From Sinorhizobium sp. 6-70 (GTDB taxonomy: Bacteria; Pseudomonadota; Alphaproteobacteria; Rhizobiales; Rhizobiaceae): a stretch of DNA of 64,000 nucleotides. A program made the translations under genes and the position numbers. Shown here piece by piece: positions 35,673 to 44,914 of the stretch. The stretch lies in NCBI RefSeq assembly GCF_030124375.1, contig NZ_JASKLS010000004.1, forward strand, positions 62,001 to 126,000, read 5' to 3'. How positions within the stretch are numbered: the first letter of the stretch is position 1; every line of letters begins with the position of its first letter. The notes under the pieces are model-generated. The model ran no database searches. It was not told where the DNA came from and saw only the letters and a program-made list of their open reading frames with translations.

Positions 35673-37208
35673 ATGGACAATATCATTCTGGAAATGCGGG
35701 GCATCACCAAGACGTTTCCGGGCGTCAAGGCGCTGGACAATGTCAGCTTCAAGGTCCGCGAAGGTGAAATCCACGCTCTCGTCGGTGAAAATGGTGCCGG
35801 CAAGTCGACCTTGATGAAGGTGCTGAGTGGCGTCTATCCGGCCGGAACCTACGAGGGTGAGATCCATTATGACGGCGAGGTGCGCCGCTTCAGCACGATC
35901 TCGGACAGCGAACACCTCGGCATCATCATCATCCATCAGGAACTGGCGCTGGTTCCGCTGCTGTCGATCGCCGAAAACATCTTTCTCGGCAACGAGATTG
36001 CCAGCAAGGGCGTGATCCACTGGCCGCAGACCTTTGCCCGTACGCAGGAGCTCTTGAACAAGGTGGGCTTGAAGGAGCCGCCTGCGACCCTCATCACCGA
36101 CATCGGTGTCGGCAAGCAGCAACTGGTGGAGATCGCCAAGGCGCTTTCCAAGAAGGTCCGCCTGTTGATCCTCGACGAACCGACCGCCTCGCTCAACGAG
36201 ACCGATTCCGACGCGCTTCTGAAGCTGCTCATGGAGTTTCGCAAGCAGGGCATGACCTCGATCATCATCTCGCACAAGCTCAACGAGATTAAGAAGGTCG
36301 CGGACCAGATCACCATCCTGCGCGACGGGGGCACGGTTGAAACACTCGACTGTCAGAAAGAAGACATCAGCGAGGACCGGATCATCAAGGGCATGGTCGG
36401 CCGGGCGATGGAAGACCGCTACCCGCCCCGCGAACCGAATATCGGCGAGACGCTGCTCGAAGTGAAGAACTGGAACGTCTTCCATCAGCATCACCGCGAC
36501 CGTCAATTCCTGCACGATGTCAGTTTCAACGTTCGCGCTGGCGAGGTCGTCGGCATCGCCGGGCTGATGGGTGCAGGCCGCACCGAAACGGTGATGAGCA
36601 TCTTCGGCAAGTCATGGGGGCACAAGATCACCGGCGAGGTGACCATGCGCGGCTCGCCGGTGGACGTGAGCACGATTCCCCGCGCGATCAAGGCGGGCCT
36701 TGCCTATGTCACGGAAGACCGCAAGCAGCTCGGTCTCGTGCTGATCAACAACATCAAGGACAACACGACGCTTGCCAACCTCAGCGCGGTCGCGTCGAAC
36801 GGCGTCATCGACGAGCGCAAGGAGCGAAAGGTCGCTGCGGACTATCGCTCGAAGCTCCGTATCCGTTCGCATTCGATCTATCAGGAGACGGTGAACCTTT
36901 CAGGCGGCAACCAGCAGAAGGTCGTGCTGTCCAAGTGGCTGTTCACCAATCCCGAGGTTCTCATACTCGACGAGCCAACGCGTGGTATCGACATCGGCGC
37001 GAAGTATGAGATCTACACCATCATCAACCAACTCGCGGCCGAGGGCAAAGGCATCCTGATGATCTCGTCGGAGATGCCGGAACTGCTCGGAACCTGCGAT
37101 CGCATCTATGTCATGAACGAAGGGCGCATTGTGGCAGAGCTTTCCAAGGAGGAAGCGAGCCAGGAATCCATCATGCGCGCCATCATGCGTTCAGGGGAGA
37201 AACACTAA
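35673..37208 (+). CDS. gguA: Sugar ABC transporter ATP-binding protein GguA
   Basis: A roughly 511-residue double-cassette CUT2 ATPase. The N-terminal cassette has a full Walker [10 protein letters not shown] and a degenerate signature ([10 protein letters not shown]). The C-terminal cassette has a degenerate Walker A (GLMGAGRTE) and a full signature [10 protein letters not shown]. The asymmetry is normal for the family. The ATG at 35673 is preferred over the ATG nine bases earlier because TGGA then has workable spacing. It partners GguB and ChvE for sugar uptake. Confidence 0.92.
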   Translation: MDNIILEMRGITKTFPGVKALDNVSFKVREGEIHALVGENGAGKSTLMKVLSGVYPAGTYEGEIHYDGEVRRFSTISDSEHLGIIIIHQELALVPLLSIAENIFLGNEIASKGVIHWPQTFARTQELLNKVGLKEPPATLITDIGVGKQQLVEIAKALSKKVRLLILDEPTASLNETDSDALLKLLMEFRKQGMTSIIISHKLNEIKKVADQITILRDGGTVETLDCQKEDISEDRIIKGMVGRAMEDRYPPREPNIGETLLEVKNWNVFHQHHRDRQFLHDVSFNVRAGEVVGIAGLMGAGRTETVMSIFGKSWGHKITGEVTMRGSPVDVSTIPRAIKAGLAYVTEDRKQLGLVLINNIKDNTTLANLSAVASNGVIDERKERKVAADYRSKLRIRSHSIYQETVNLSGGNQQKVVLSKWLFTNPEVLILDEPTRGIDIGAKYEIYTIINQLAAEGKGILMISSEMPELLGTCDRIYVMNEGRIVAELSKEEASQESIMRAIMRSGEKH

Positions 37209-38422
37209 TGGTCGCCGATACGAGCACCCACACCACCAAACCGTCGATCGGTGACTATCTCAGGAACAACATCCGCGAATACGGCCTCTTGGTCGCGCTC
37301 GTGATCATCATGTTGTTCTTCCAGTTCGTGACCAACGGCGTTCTCTTCAGGCCGGTGAACATCACGAACCTGGTGCTGCAGAACTCGTTCATCGTCATCA
37401 TGGCGCTGGGCATGCTGTTGATCATCGTCGCCGGGCATATCGACCTTTCCGTCGGCTCGATCGTCGCCTTCATCGGCGCGATCTCGGCGATCATGCTGGT
37501 CAAATGGGGCCTGCCCGCCTTTGTCGTTGTTCCTGCCTGTCTTGTCGTCGGCGGCATCATGGGGGCGGCACAGGGCTATTGGGTGGCCTATCAGAAAATC
37601 CCGTCGTTCATCGTCACGCTCGCCGGCATGCTGGTGTTCCGCGGAATGACCTACGTGGTCCTCGGCGGACGCCCGATCGGACCGTTCCCAAAGGATTTCC
37701 AGATTCTTTCGACCGGCTTCGTTCCGGATTTTCTCTACTTCCTCAACCCGAGCCCCGAGGTGATCAAGAACATGGTGGCGCTGCTGGCGGTGCTGGCGCT
37801 GGTTGGCTATGCGATCTTTGCCGGCCTGCGCAATCGCCGCATCAACGAGCAGCACGGCACGGAGAACGAGCCTTTCGTCTTCTTCGCGGTCCAGATGGCG
37901 GTCATCGGCGTTGTCGCCCTCTTCATCGGCTTCCAGCTTTCGACCTATCGTGGTCTGCCGAATGTGCTCATCATCATGGGCGTGCTGATTGCCGCCTATA
38001 CGTTCATCACGAGCCGGTCGACGATCGGCCGGCGGATCTATGCGATGGGCGGCAACGAAAAGGCTGCCAAGCTCTCCGGCATCAACACCGAACGGCTGAC
38101 GTTCTACGCTTTCGTGAACATGGGCGTGCTTGCTGCTCTTGCCGGCATGATCATCACCGCGCGTCTGAATTCGGCGACCCCGAAGGCGGGCGTCGGGTTC
38201 GAACTCGACGTGATTGCCGCGTGCTTCATCGGCGGAGCGTCGGCTTCTGGCGGCGTCGGCAAGATCACCGGTGCGGTGATCGGCGCCTTCATCATGGGCG
38301 TGATGAACAACGGCATGTCGATCATGGGCATCGGCATCGACTACCAGCAGCTTATCAAGGGCCTCGTGCTGCTCGCAGCCGTGTTCTTCGACGTCTACAA
38401 CAAGAACAAGGGCAAGGGCTGA
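37208..38422 (+). CDS. gguB: Sugar ABC transporter permease GguB
   Basis: The 404-residue membrane protein has the CUT2 permease motif [19 protein letters not shown] near residue 75 and MGGNEKAAKLSGI in the C-terminal half. Its ATG shares a base with the gguA stop (TAATG), showing coupled translation. Multiple hydrophobic helices are visible throughout. Confidence 0.92.
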   Translation: MVADTSTHTTKPSIGDYLRNNIREYGLLVALVIIMLFFQFVTNGVLFRPVNITNLVLQNSFIVIMALGMLLIIVAGHIDLSVGSIVAFIGAISAIMLVKWGLPAFVVVPACLVVGGIMGAAQGYWVAYQKIPSFIVTLAGMLVFRGMTYVVLGGRPIGPFPKDFQILSTGFVPDFLYFLNPSPEVIKNMVALLAVLALVGYAIFAGLRNRRINEQHGTENEPFVFFAVQMAVIGVVALFIGFQLSTYRGLPNVLIIMGVLIAAYTFITSRSTIGRRIYAMGGNEKAAKLSGINTERLTFYAFVNMGVLAALAGMIITARLNSATPKAGVGFELDVIAACFIGGASASGGVGKITGAVIGAFIMGVMNNGMSIMGIGIDYQQLIKGLVLLAAVFFDVYNKNKGKG

Positions 38423-38483
38423 TCGGATTTGCGGTCAGCTCCCAGGTCAACACTATGAAGGCGGCCCTTCTGGCTGCTGTAGA

Positions 38484-38536
38484 TGGGTGGTGCGAGCCAC
38501 CCTCAGGGCGGTGCATTGCCTTTCCTCAAGGAAGGG
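38484..38536 (+). promoter_or_regulatory. Two hairpins between gguB and gguC
   Basis: Hairpin one has stem GGGTGG/CCACCC with loop TGCGAG (38484-38501). Hairpin two has stem CCTTTCC/GGAAGGG with loop TCAA (38519-38536, one G-T pair). They fill the 150-base gap before the gguC GTG start and could act as mRNA processing or stabilising structures. Confidence 0.5.
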
Positions 38537-38572
38537 CTGGCCGAAGCCAACTCGACTAGGAAGGACAGGAAC

Positions 38573-39568
38573 GTGCTGATTTCTCAGGTCAGGAAGCAAG
38601 ACGGATCGGTTGCAGTCGTCGTACGGACGCCGGGCGAAACGGCCCGCGTCGTCAGGGGAGCGGAAAGCGTCTACGCATTGGCGATGGAAGCGGCCAACGG
38701 CGGCAAGAGCCTCAAGGCGGTCATCGATGCCAAGGGTCTCGGCGAAACGATCGATCTCGAAGAGGCCTATGCCGAAGGGCGACTGCTGCCGCCGATCACG
38801 CATCCCGATCCTGGCCACCTGCATCTCACCGGAACCGGTTTGACCCATCTCGGCTCGGCGGCAACGCGCGATGCGATGCACAAGAAGACGGCCGAGGCAG
38901 CGGAAGAGACGCTGACCGATTCGATGAAGATGTTCCGCATGGGGCTCGAGGGCGGCAAGCCGAAGCCCGGTGAAAAGGGCGTCCAGCCGGAATGGTTCTA
39001 CAAGGGCAATGGCACGTCGGCGGTCGCGCCCGGCCAGGCCCTTGTTTCCCCGGCCTTTGCGGAAGATGGCGGCGAGGAGCCGGAAATGGCCGGCATCTAT
39101 GTCATCTCCGACAAGGGCGTGCCTTATCGCCTCGGCTTTGCCGTCGCCAACGAGTTTTCCGATCACAAGACCGAGCGGGTCAACTATCTCTGGCTCGCTC
39201 ATTCGAAGCTGCGCCAGGCGAGCTTCGGGCCGGAAATTCGCATCGGTGCGGCGCCTGACGACATTCGCGGCACCTCGCGCATTCTGCGCGGCGGCAAGGC
39301 GCTGTGGGAAAAGCCGTTTCTTTCCGGCGAAGCCAACATGTCGCACAGCTTCGCCAACCTCGAATATCACCATTTCAAGTACGGTCTCTTCCGTGTGCCG
39401 GGCGACGTGCATGTGCATATGTTCGGCACGGCGACGCTCTCCTTCGGCGACGGCATCCGCACGGAGGAGGGCGACATATTCGAGATCGAGGCCGGAGAAT
39501 TCGGCCTGCCGCTGCGCAATCCGCTGACGATTGCCGCAGAGGAAGAGATCGACATACGCCAACTCTGA
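38573..39568 (+). CDS. gguC: GguC, AraD1-family (fumarylacetoacetate hydrolase-fold) protein
   Basis: A roughly 331-residue protein with an FAH-like C-terminal fold (NEFSDHKTERVNYLWLAHSK, GDVHVHMFGTATLSF). It matches the AraD1/GguC family linked to sugar-acid catabolism. The likely role is processing a 2-keto-3-deoxy sugar acid such as 2-keto-3-deoxy-L-arabonate. I choose GTG at 38573, preceded by AAGGA, over a 30-codon upstream extension that would read through a hairpin. It lies between the importer and the dehydrogenase/dehydratase genes, which supports the catabolic role. Confidence 0.82.
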   Translation: MLISQVRKQDGSVAVVVRTPGETARVVRGAESVYALAMEAANGGKSLKAVIDAKGLGETIDLEEAYAEGRLLPPITHPDPGHLHLTGTGLTHLGSAATRDAMHKKTAEAAEETLTDSMKMFRMGLEGGKPKPGEKGVQPEWFYKGNGTSAVAPGQALVSPAFAEDGGEEPEMAGIYVISDKGVPYRLGFAVANEFSDHKTERVNYLWLAHSKLRQASFGPEIRIGAAPDDIRGTSRILRGGKALWEKPFLSGEANMSHSFANLEYHHFKYGLFRVPGDVHVHMFGTATLSFGDGIRTEEGDIFEIEAGEFGLPLRNPLTIAAEEEIDIRQL

Positions 39569-39640
39569 TTACTGCCACGGCAGCGGGGCCGCGACCGGCG
39601 GCCAGTTGTTGCGTCAAGAAGACAAGGAGGCTTAAGGCCC

Positions 39641-41074
39641 ATGACACTTCACCAGAACCTGATCGCCGGCGAATGGGTCGGTACCGACGGTGTTGCCAAC
39701 GTCAATCCGTCGAACACCAACGATGTCATCGGCGACTATGCCCGCGCCAGCGCCGATGATGCGAAGGCCGCGATCGCGGCGGCAAAGGCGGCCTTTCCGG
39801 CCTGGTCGCGTTCCGGCATCCTCGAGCGCCATGCGATCCTGAAGAAGACCGCCGACGAGATCATCGCCCGCAAGGACGAACTCGGGCGGCTCTTGTCGCG
39901 CGAGGAGGGCAAGACGCTCGCCGAGGGCATCGGCGAGACCGTGCGGGCCGGCCAGATCTTCGAGTTCTTCGCCGGCGAAGCCCTGCGGCTGGCCGGCGAG
40001 GTCATCCCGTCGGTCCGGCCGGGGATCGGCATCGAGATCACCCGCGAGCCGGTCGGCGTCGTCGGCATCATCACCCCGTGGAATTTTCCGATCGCCATTC
40101 CTGCCTGGAAGGTCGCCCCGGCACTTTGCTACGGCAACACCGTCGTCTTCAAGCCGGCCGAACTGGTGCCGGGCTGCTCCTGGGCGATCGTCGACATTCT
40201 TCACCGCGCCGGCCTGCCGAAGGGCGTGTTGAACCTCGTCATGGGCAAGGGCTCGGTCGTCGGCCAGGCGATGCTCGACAGCCCCGACGTCCAGGCGATC
40301 ACCTTCACCGGTTCCGTCGGCACCGGCAAACGTGTGGCCGCCGCCTCCGTCGAACACAACCGGAAATTCCAGCTGGAGATGGGCGGCAAGAACCCGTTCG
40401 TCGTGCTCGACGATGCCGATCTTTCGGTCGCCGTCGAGGCCGCCGTCAATTCCGCCTTCTTCTCGACCGGCCAGCGCTGCACGGCCTCGTCGCGCCTCAT
40501 CGTCACCGAAGGCATCCACGACAGGTTCGTCGCGGCGATGGGCGAGCGGATGAAAGGCCTTGTCATCGACGACGCGCTGAAGGCCGGCACCCATATCGGC
40601 CCGGTCGTCGATCAAGGCCAGCTGAACCAGGACACCGACTACATCGCCATCGGACAGCAGGAAGGCGCCAAGCTCGCCTTCGGCGGCGAGGTTATCTCGC
40701 GCGACACGCCCGGCTTCTATCTTGAGCCGGCGCTGTTCACCGACGCGACCAATCAGATGCGGATCTCCCGCGAGGAGATCTTCGGTCCGGTCGCGGCGGT
40801 GATCCGGGTGAAGGATTACGACGAGGCGCTGGCGGTTGCCAACGACACGCCGTTCGGGCTTTCGTCGGGCATCGCCACCACCAGCCTCAAGCACGCGACG
40901 CATTTCAAGCGCAATGCCGAGGCCGGCATGGTGATGGTCAACCTGCCGACCGCCGGCGTCGATTTCCACGTGCCCTTCGGCGGCCGCAAGGGCTCGTCCT
41001 ATGGCTCGCGCGAACAAGGCAAATACGCCGCCGAATTCTACACAACCGTCAAGACAGCCTACACGCTGGCTTGA
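39641..41074 (+). CDS. Aldehyde dehydrogenase, probable alpha-ketoglutaric semialdehyde dehydrogenase
   Basis: The 477-residue ALDH has the catalytic glutamate E246 in ELGGK-type motif EMGGKNPF and the catalytic cysteine C280 in STGQRCTASS. It starts 72 bases after gguC and precedes an L-arabinonate-type dehydratase. In the non-phosphorylative arabinose route the last step oxidises 2-ketoglutaric semialdehyde to 2-ketoglutarate; that is the best fit by context. Substrate specificity cannot be proven from sequence. Confidence 0.85.
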   Translation: MTLHQNLIAGEWVGTDGVANVNPSNTNDVIGDYARASADDAKAAIAAAKAAFPAWSRSGILERHAILKKTADEIIARKDELGRLLSREEGKTLAEGIGETVRAGQIFEFFAGEALRLAGEVIPSVRPGIGIEITREPVGVVGIITPWNFPIAIPAWKVAPALCYGNTVVFKPAELVPGCSWAIVDILHRAGLPKGVLNLVMGKGSVVGQAMLDSPDVQAITFTGSVGTGKRVAAASVEHNRKFQLEMGGKNPFVVLDDADLSVAVEAAVNSAFFSTGQRCTASSRLIVTEGIHDRFVAAMGERMKGLVIDDALKAGTHIGPVVDQGQLNQDTDYIAIGQQEGAKLAFGGEVISRDTPGFYLEPALFTDATNQMRISREEIFGPVAAVIRVKDYDEALAVANDTPFGLSSGIATTSLKHATHFKRNAEAGMVMVNLPTAGVDFHVPFGGRKGSSYGSREQGKYAAEFYTTVKTAYTLA

Positions 41075-41081
41075 AGAGTTT

Positions 41082-41131
41082 AGAGCGGGATGCGGGCGGA
41101 AAGCCGCGCACACTTTTCCACATCCCGCTCT
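41082..41131. repeat. Rhizobial palindromic repeat, 'GCGGGCGGAAAACCGC' family, copy 2
   Basis: Perfect 11-bp outer arms, AGAGCGGGATG and its complement, enclose the core GCGGGCGGAAAGCCGCGC. The whole can fold as a long hairpin. It lies between the ALDH and dehydratase genes, so it will be in the operon transcript. Confidence 0.75.
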
Positions 41132-41180
41132 CAAGCCTACCTGATTTCGCCCGCTGCGATGCGGGGTTAAAGAGGAAACG

Positions 41181-42926
41181 ATGAAGAAGAAAGCTGAGTG
41201 GCCGCGCAAACTCCGTTCACAGGAATGGTTCGGCGGTACGGGCAAGAATGCCATCATGCATCGCTCCTGGATGAAGAACCAGGGGCTACCCGCCGATACC
41301 TTCGATGGCCGGCCGATCATCGGCATCTGCAATACCTGGTCCGAGCTCACGCCCTGCAACGCGCATCTGCGTGACCTTGCCGAGCGGGTGAAGCGCGGCG
41401 TCTACGAGGCGGGTGGCTTCCCGGTGGAATTCCCGGTCTTCTCGACGGGCGAAAGCACGCTGAGGCCGACGGCGATGATGTTCCGCAACCTCGCGGCCAT
41501 GGACGTCGAGGAATCGATCCGCGGCAATCCGGTCGATGGCGTCGTGCTGCTCGGTGGCTGTGACAAGACCACGCCCAGCCTCCTGATGGGGGCGGCGAGC
41601 GTCGACATTCCGGCAATCGTCGTCTCCGGTGGACCGATGCTCAACGGCAAGTGGCGGGGCAAGGACGTCGGTTCCGGCACCGCGGTCTGGCAGTTTTCCG
41701 AAATGGTCAAGTCCGGCGAGATGACGCTGGAAGAATTCATGGACGCCGAACAGGGCATGGCCCGTTCGGCCGGAAGCTGTATGACCATGGGCACGGCCTC
41801 GACCATGGCGTCGATGGCCGAAGCGCTCGGCATGACGCTCTCCGGCAACGCCGCCATTCCCGCCGTCGATGCACGTCGCCGGGTAATTTCGCAGCTCACC
41901 GGTCGCCGCATCGTCGAGATGGTCAAGGAAGACCTGAAGCCTTCCGACATCCTCACCAAGCAGGCATTCGAAAACGCCATCCGCGTCAATGGCGCGGTCG
42001 GCGGCTCCACCAACGCGGTCCTGCACCTGCTCGCGCTTGCCGGCCGCATCGGCGTCGATCTTTCGCTCGACGACTGGGATCGGCTCGGCCGCGACGTGCC
42101 GACGATCGTCAACCTGCAGCCGTCGGGCAAGTACCTAATGGAGGAGTTCTATTACGCCGGCGGCCTGCCGGTCGTCATCAAGGCTGTGGCCGAGATGGGG
42201 CTTCTGCACAACGACGCCATCACGGTCAGCGGCGACACGATCTGGAACGACGTCAAGGGCGTCGTCAACTACAACGAAGACGTGATCCTGCCGCGCGAGA
42301 AGGCGCTGACGAAGTCCGGCGGCATCGCCGTTCTGCGTGGTAACCTCGCCCCGAGGGGCGCCGTGCTGAAGCCTTCGGCCGCATCGCCGCACCTGATGCA
42401 GCACAAGGGTCGCGCCGTCGTCTTCGAAAGCATCGAGGACTATCACGCGCGCATCAACCGTGAAGATCTCGACATCGACGAGAACTGCATCATGGTGCTG
42501 AAATATTGCGGTCCCAAGGGCTATCCGGGCATGGCCGAGGTCGGCAACATGGGCCTGCCGCCCAAGGTGCTGAAGAAGGGCATCACCGACATGATCCGCA
42601 TCTCCGACGCGCGCATGTCGGGCACGGCTTACGGCACCGTCATCCTCCATACCGCCCCGGAAGCGGCCGAAGGAGGACCTTTGGCGCTCGTCCAGAACGG
42701 CGACCTGATCGAAGTCGACATCCCGAACCGCACGCTGCACCTCGACGTTTCGGATGAGGAGCTTGCCCGCCGCCGTATGGCCTGGGTATCGCCGGTCGAG
42801 CCGCTCAAGGGCGGCTACGGCGGGCTCTACATCAAGACGGTCATGCAGGCCGATACCGGCGCCGACCTCGACTTCCTCGTGGGTGCGCGCGGCGATCGCA
42901 TCCCGATGGACCGCGACAGCCATTGA
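41181..42926 (+). CDS. IlvD/Edd-family sugar-acid dehydratase, probable L-arabinonate dehydratase
   Basis: The 581-residue protein has three cysteines at C59 (SELTPCN), C127 (GGCDKTTPS) and C200 (SAGSCMTMG). These positions agree with the 2Fe-2S ligands that I recall for the L-arabinonate dehydratase of Rhizobium leguminosarum, which also takes D-galactonate and D-fuconate. It converts the aldonate to a 2-keto-3-deoxy acid. With gguC and the ALDH it completes a non-phosphorylative route to 2-ketoglutarate. The first step (sugar dehydrogenase and lactonase) is not in the window. Confidence 0.88.
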   Translation: MKKKAEWPRKLRSQEWFGGTGKNAIMHRSWMKNQGLPADTFDGRPIIGICNTWSELTPCNAHLRDLAERVKRGVYEAGGFPVEFPVFSTGESTLRPTAMMFRNLAAMDVEESIRGNPVDGVVLLGGCDKTTPSLLMGAASVDIPAIVVSGGPMLNGKWRGKDVGSGTAVWQFSEMVKSGEMTLEEFMDAEQGMARSAGSCMTMGTASTMASMAEALGMTLSGNAAIPAVDARRRVISQLTGRRIVEMVKEDLKPSDILTKQAFENAIRVNGAVGGSTNAVLHLLALAGRIGVDLSLDDWDRLGRDVPTIVNLQPSGKYLMEEFYYAGGLPVVIKAVAEMGLLHNDAITVSGDTIWNDVKGVVNYNEDVILPREKALTKSGGIAVLRGNLAPRGAVLKPSAASPHLMQHKGRAVVFESIEDYHARINREDLDIDENCIMVLKYCGPKGYPGMAEVGNMGLPPKVLKKGITDMIRISDARMSGTAYGTVILHTAPEAAEGGPLALVQNGDLIEVDIPNRTLHLDVSDEELARRRMAWVSPVEPLKGGYGGLYIKTVMQADTGADLDFLVGARGDRIPMDRDSH

Positions 42927-42960
42927 TTGGGGTTGGCGAGCGGCCGTTGCCCCCCGCATT

Positions 42961-43074
42961 TGCCCCTCACCTAACCCTCTCCCCGTAAGGACGGGGAGGG
43001 GGGCTGAGCCGGCGCCGCGAGCCCCTTCGCCCCGCATGCGGGGAGAAGGTGGCCGGCAGGCCGGATGAGGGGCA
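42961..43074. repeat. RIME-like palindromic element
   Basis: A 114-base composite palindrome: outer arms TGCCCCTCA/TGAGGGGCA, inner hairpins CTCCCCGT/ACGGGGAG and CCCCGCATGCGGGG, and a GGCCGGCAGGCCGG block. This is the usual make-up of the Rhizobium-specific intergenic mosaic element. It lies between convergent genes and probably also serves as a transcription end. Confidence 0.85.
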
Positions 43075-43109
43075 AGCGCGGGCGTCATTACCCGAAAATG
43101 CCTCGCCAT

Positions 43110-43952
43110 CTACTGACTCTGGCTTTGGCTCTGCTCGCCTTGGCTTTGCTTCTGCCCTTGCCGCTCAACCGTCACGGCCACCTTGAGTATCTCGCTGGCG
43201 GCGCCGTGCACCAGCCCGGAAATCGGCGCGGCATCGCGGTAGCAGAGGCCGGATGCGATGCGGACATAGCGGTCGTCCGGGCAGATCTTGTTGGCGGCGT
43301 CGAAGCCGACCCAGCCGAGGCCGGCGATATGGATTTCGGCCCAGGCGTGGCTCGCCGTCTGTTCCGGATGGCCTTCCATCATCAGGTAGCCGGAAAGATA
43401 GCGGGCAGGAAGGCCAAGGGTGCGGGCGGCGGAAATCAGGATATGGGCGTGATCCTGGCAGACGCCCTTGCCGCGCTCCAGTGCTTCTTCTGCTGTGGTC
43501 TCGGTCTGCGTGTCGCCGGGCTTGTATTCGACCGTTTCGTGGATGAGCGCCATCAGCGAATGCACGCGCTCGAGGTCGGTATCGCCTTCGGCCGATTTCG
43601 CCAGATCGCGGATCAGCTTTCCCGCTTTGCTGAGCGGCGTTTCGCGCGCATAGAGCCATAGCGGCACGAAGGAGTGATGCGGGCCGAAGACGCCGGCGCG
43701 ATCCTCCGTCTCCACCTCACCGATCGCGACAATCCGTATGGCTTGGCGGTCTCCCTCGACGCTGACGAGATGTGTGCGATTGCCGAAGTGGTCGTCGTAG
43801 GACACCTCGACGGCCGCGCCCTCGACGCGGGTCTCCCAGTTCAGGACCGTTTGGCCCACCTGTGTCGTTGGTGTCAGCCGCAACCGCTGCAGGGCATACG
43901 GCACCGGTTCATCGTAGTGATATTCGGTCGTGTGGCTGATTTTCAGGTGCAT
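43110..43952 (-). CDS. Bacterial transglutaminase-like cysteine protease
   Basis: A 280-residue protein with an N-terminal beta domain (HTTEYHYDEPV) followed by a transglutaminase/papain-like core. The catalytic triad is C165 (GKGVCQDHAH), H202 (SHAWAEI) and D218 (GFDAAN). It is the last gene of a three-gene operon with the alpha-E and ATP-grasp genes, a combination seen in many bacteria and predicted to make or cut isopeptide-like bonds. The C-terminus ends in an unusual Gln/Ser-rich tail, coded by a short tandem repeat at 43110-43160. Confidence 0.9.
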   Translation of the reverse strand: MHLKISHTTEYHYDEPVPYALQRLRLTPTTQVGQTVLNWETRVEGAAVEVSYDDHFGNRTHLVSVEGDRQAIRIVAIGEVETEDRAGVFGPHHSFVPLWLYARETPLSKAGKLIRDLAKSAEGDTDLERVHSLMALIHETVEYKPGDTQTETTAEEALERGKGVCQDHAHILISAARTLGLPARYLSGYLMMEGHPEQTASHAWAEIHIAGLGWVGFDAANKICPDDRYVRIASGLCYRDAAPISGLVHGAASEILKVAVTVERQGQKQSQGEQSQSQSQ

Positions 43953-43968
43953 GTTCTTCTCCTGAAGC

Positions 43969-44910
43969 TCAGTGATAGAACCGATAGCCGTCAGAGATTT
44001 CCTGGCCCAGACGGTTGTTGTCGCTGATGAACTCCTCGAGATATTCGTGCAGCCCCTGATCCATGATGTCGTTCATCGAACGGCTGCGGAGCGCCGTAAG
44101 GGTCTGCTCGGCGGTCTCGTGCGCCGCATGCGTCTCGCCGTATTCACGCGCGAGATAGCCGAGATTGCTGACGATCTTTTCGTAGCAATAGGCGAGCGAC
44201 CGTGGCATGCGTCCGTTCGAGATCAGGAAGTCGGCGATGTTCGCCGGCCTGAGCTCGGCGTCGTAGACCCAGCCATAGGCGCGATGGGCGGAGACGGAGC
44301 GCAGGATAGATTCCCATTGCACGTTGTCCATCGACGAGCCGACGGCGGCGACGGCTGGCAGCAGCACGTAATATTTCACGTCGAGAATACGCGCCGTATT
44401 GTCCGCCCGTTCGATGAAGGTTCCGATGCGCGAGAAGTTGAAGATCTCGTTCCTCAGCATCGTGCCATGGAAGGCGCCGCGGATGAGACCGGCGCGGCGC
44501 TTGATCGTGTCGATGATCTCGGGCAGGTCGGCGGGCCGCGCCTTCTTCGCCAGCATCGCCTTCATCTCGATCCAGCATTCGTTGGTCGCTTCCCAGGTCT
44601 CGCGCGTTAGCGCCGTGCGAACCATGCGGGCATTGTGGCGGCCCGCCTCGATGCAGGACATGACGCTCGAGGGATTGGCGCGATCGCGAAGCAGGAAGTC
44701 GATGGCATCGCTGCTCGTCAGCGTCTCGTGCACCTCGTCATAGAGCTCGCGCACCCCGGCGCTCTGCAGCACCCCATCCCAGTCGTCCTCGGTCGCTTCG
44801 CTGCGGGTCAGCGACATGCGCAGGCCCGCATCGATCAGGCGGGCGCTGTTCTCCGCGCGCTCGATATAGCGGAACATCCAGTAGAGGCCGTTCGCAGTTC
44901 TTCCCAGCAT
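43969..44910 (-). CDS. Alpha-E domain protein (COG2307)
   Basis: The 313-residue, mostly helical protein starts MLGRTANGLYWMFRYIERAEN, the hallmark of the alpha-E family, and has ADNTARILDVKYY in mid-protein. It is always found with circularly permuted ATP-grasp and transglutaminase genes; no activity is known. It lies four bases from the ATP-grasp gene stop and 16 bases before the transglutaminase gene. Confidence 0.92.
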   Translation of the reverse strand: MLGRTANGLYWMFRYIERAENSARLIDAGLRMSLTRSEATEDDWDGVLQSAGVRELYDEVHETLTSSDAIDFLLRDRANPSSVMSCIEAGRHNARMVRTALTRETWEATNECWIEMKAMLAKKARPADLPEIIDTIKRRAGLIRGAFHGTMLRNEIFNFSRIGTFIERADNTARILDVKYYVLLPAVAAVGSSMDNVQWESILRSVSAHRAYGWVYDAELRPANIADFLISNGRMPRSLAYCYEKIVSNLGYLAREYGETHAAHETAEQTLTALRSRSMNDIMDQGLHEYLEEFISDNNRLGQEISDGYRFYH

Positions 44911-44914
44911 CGCG

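Noticed and set aside
39632-41359. A 575-codon open frame antisense to the aldehyde dehydrogenase
   Set aside because: The plus-strand frame has all ALDH motifs and a ribosome site; the antisense product is His/Asp/Arg-rich and lacks motifs.
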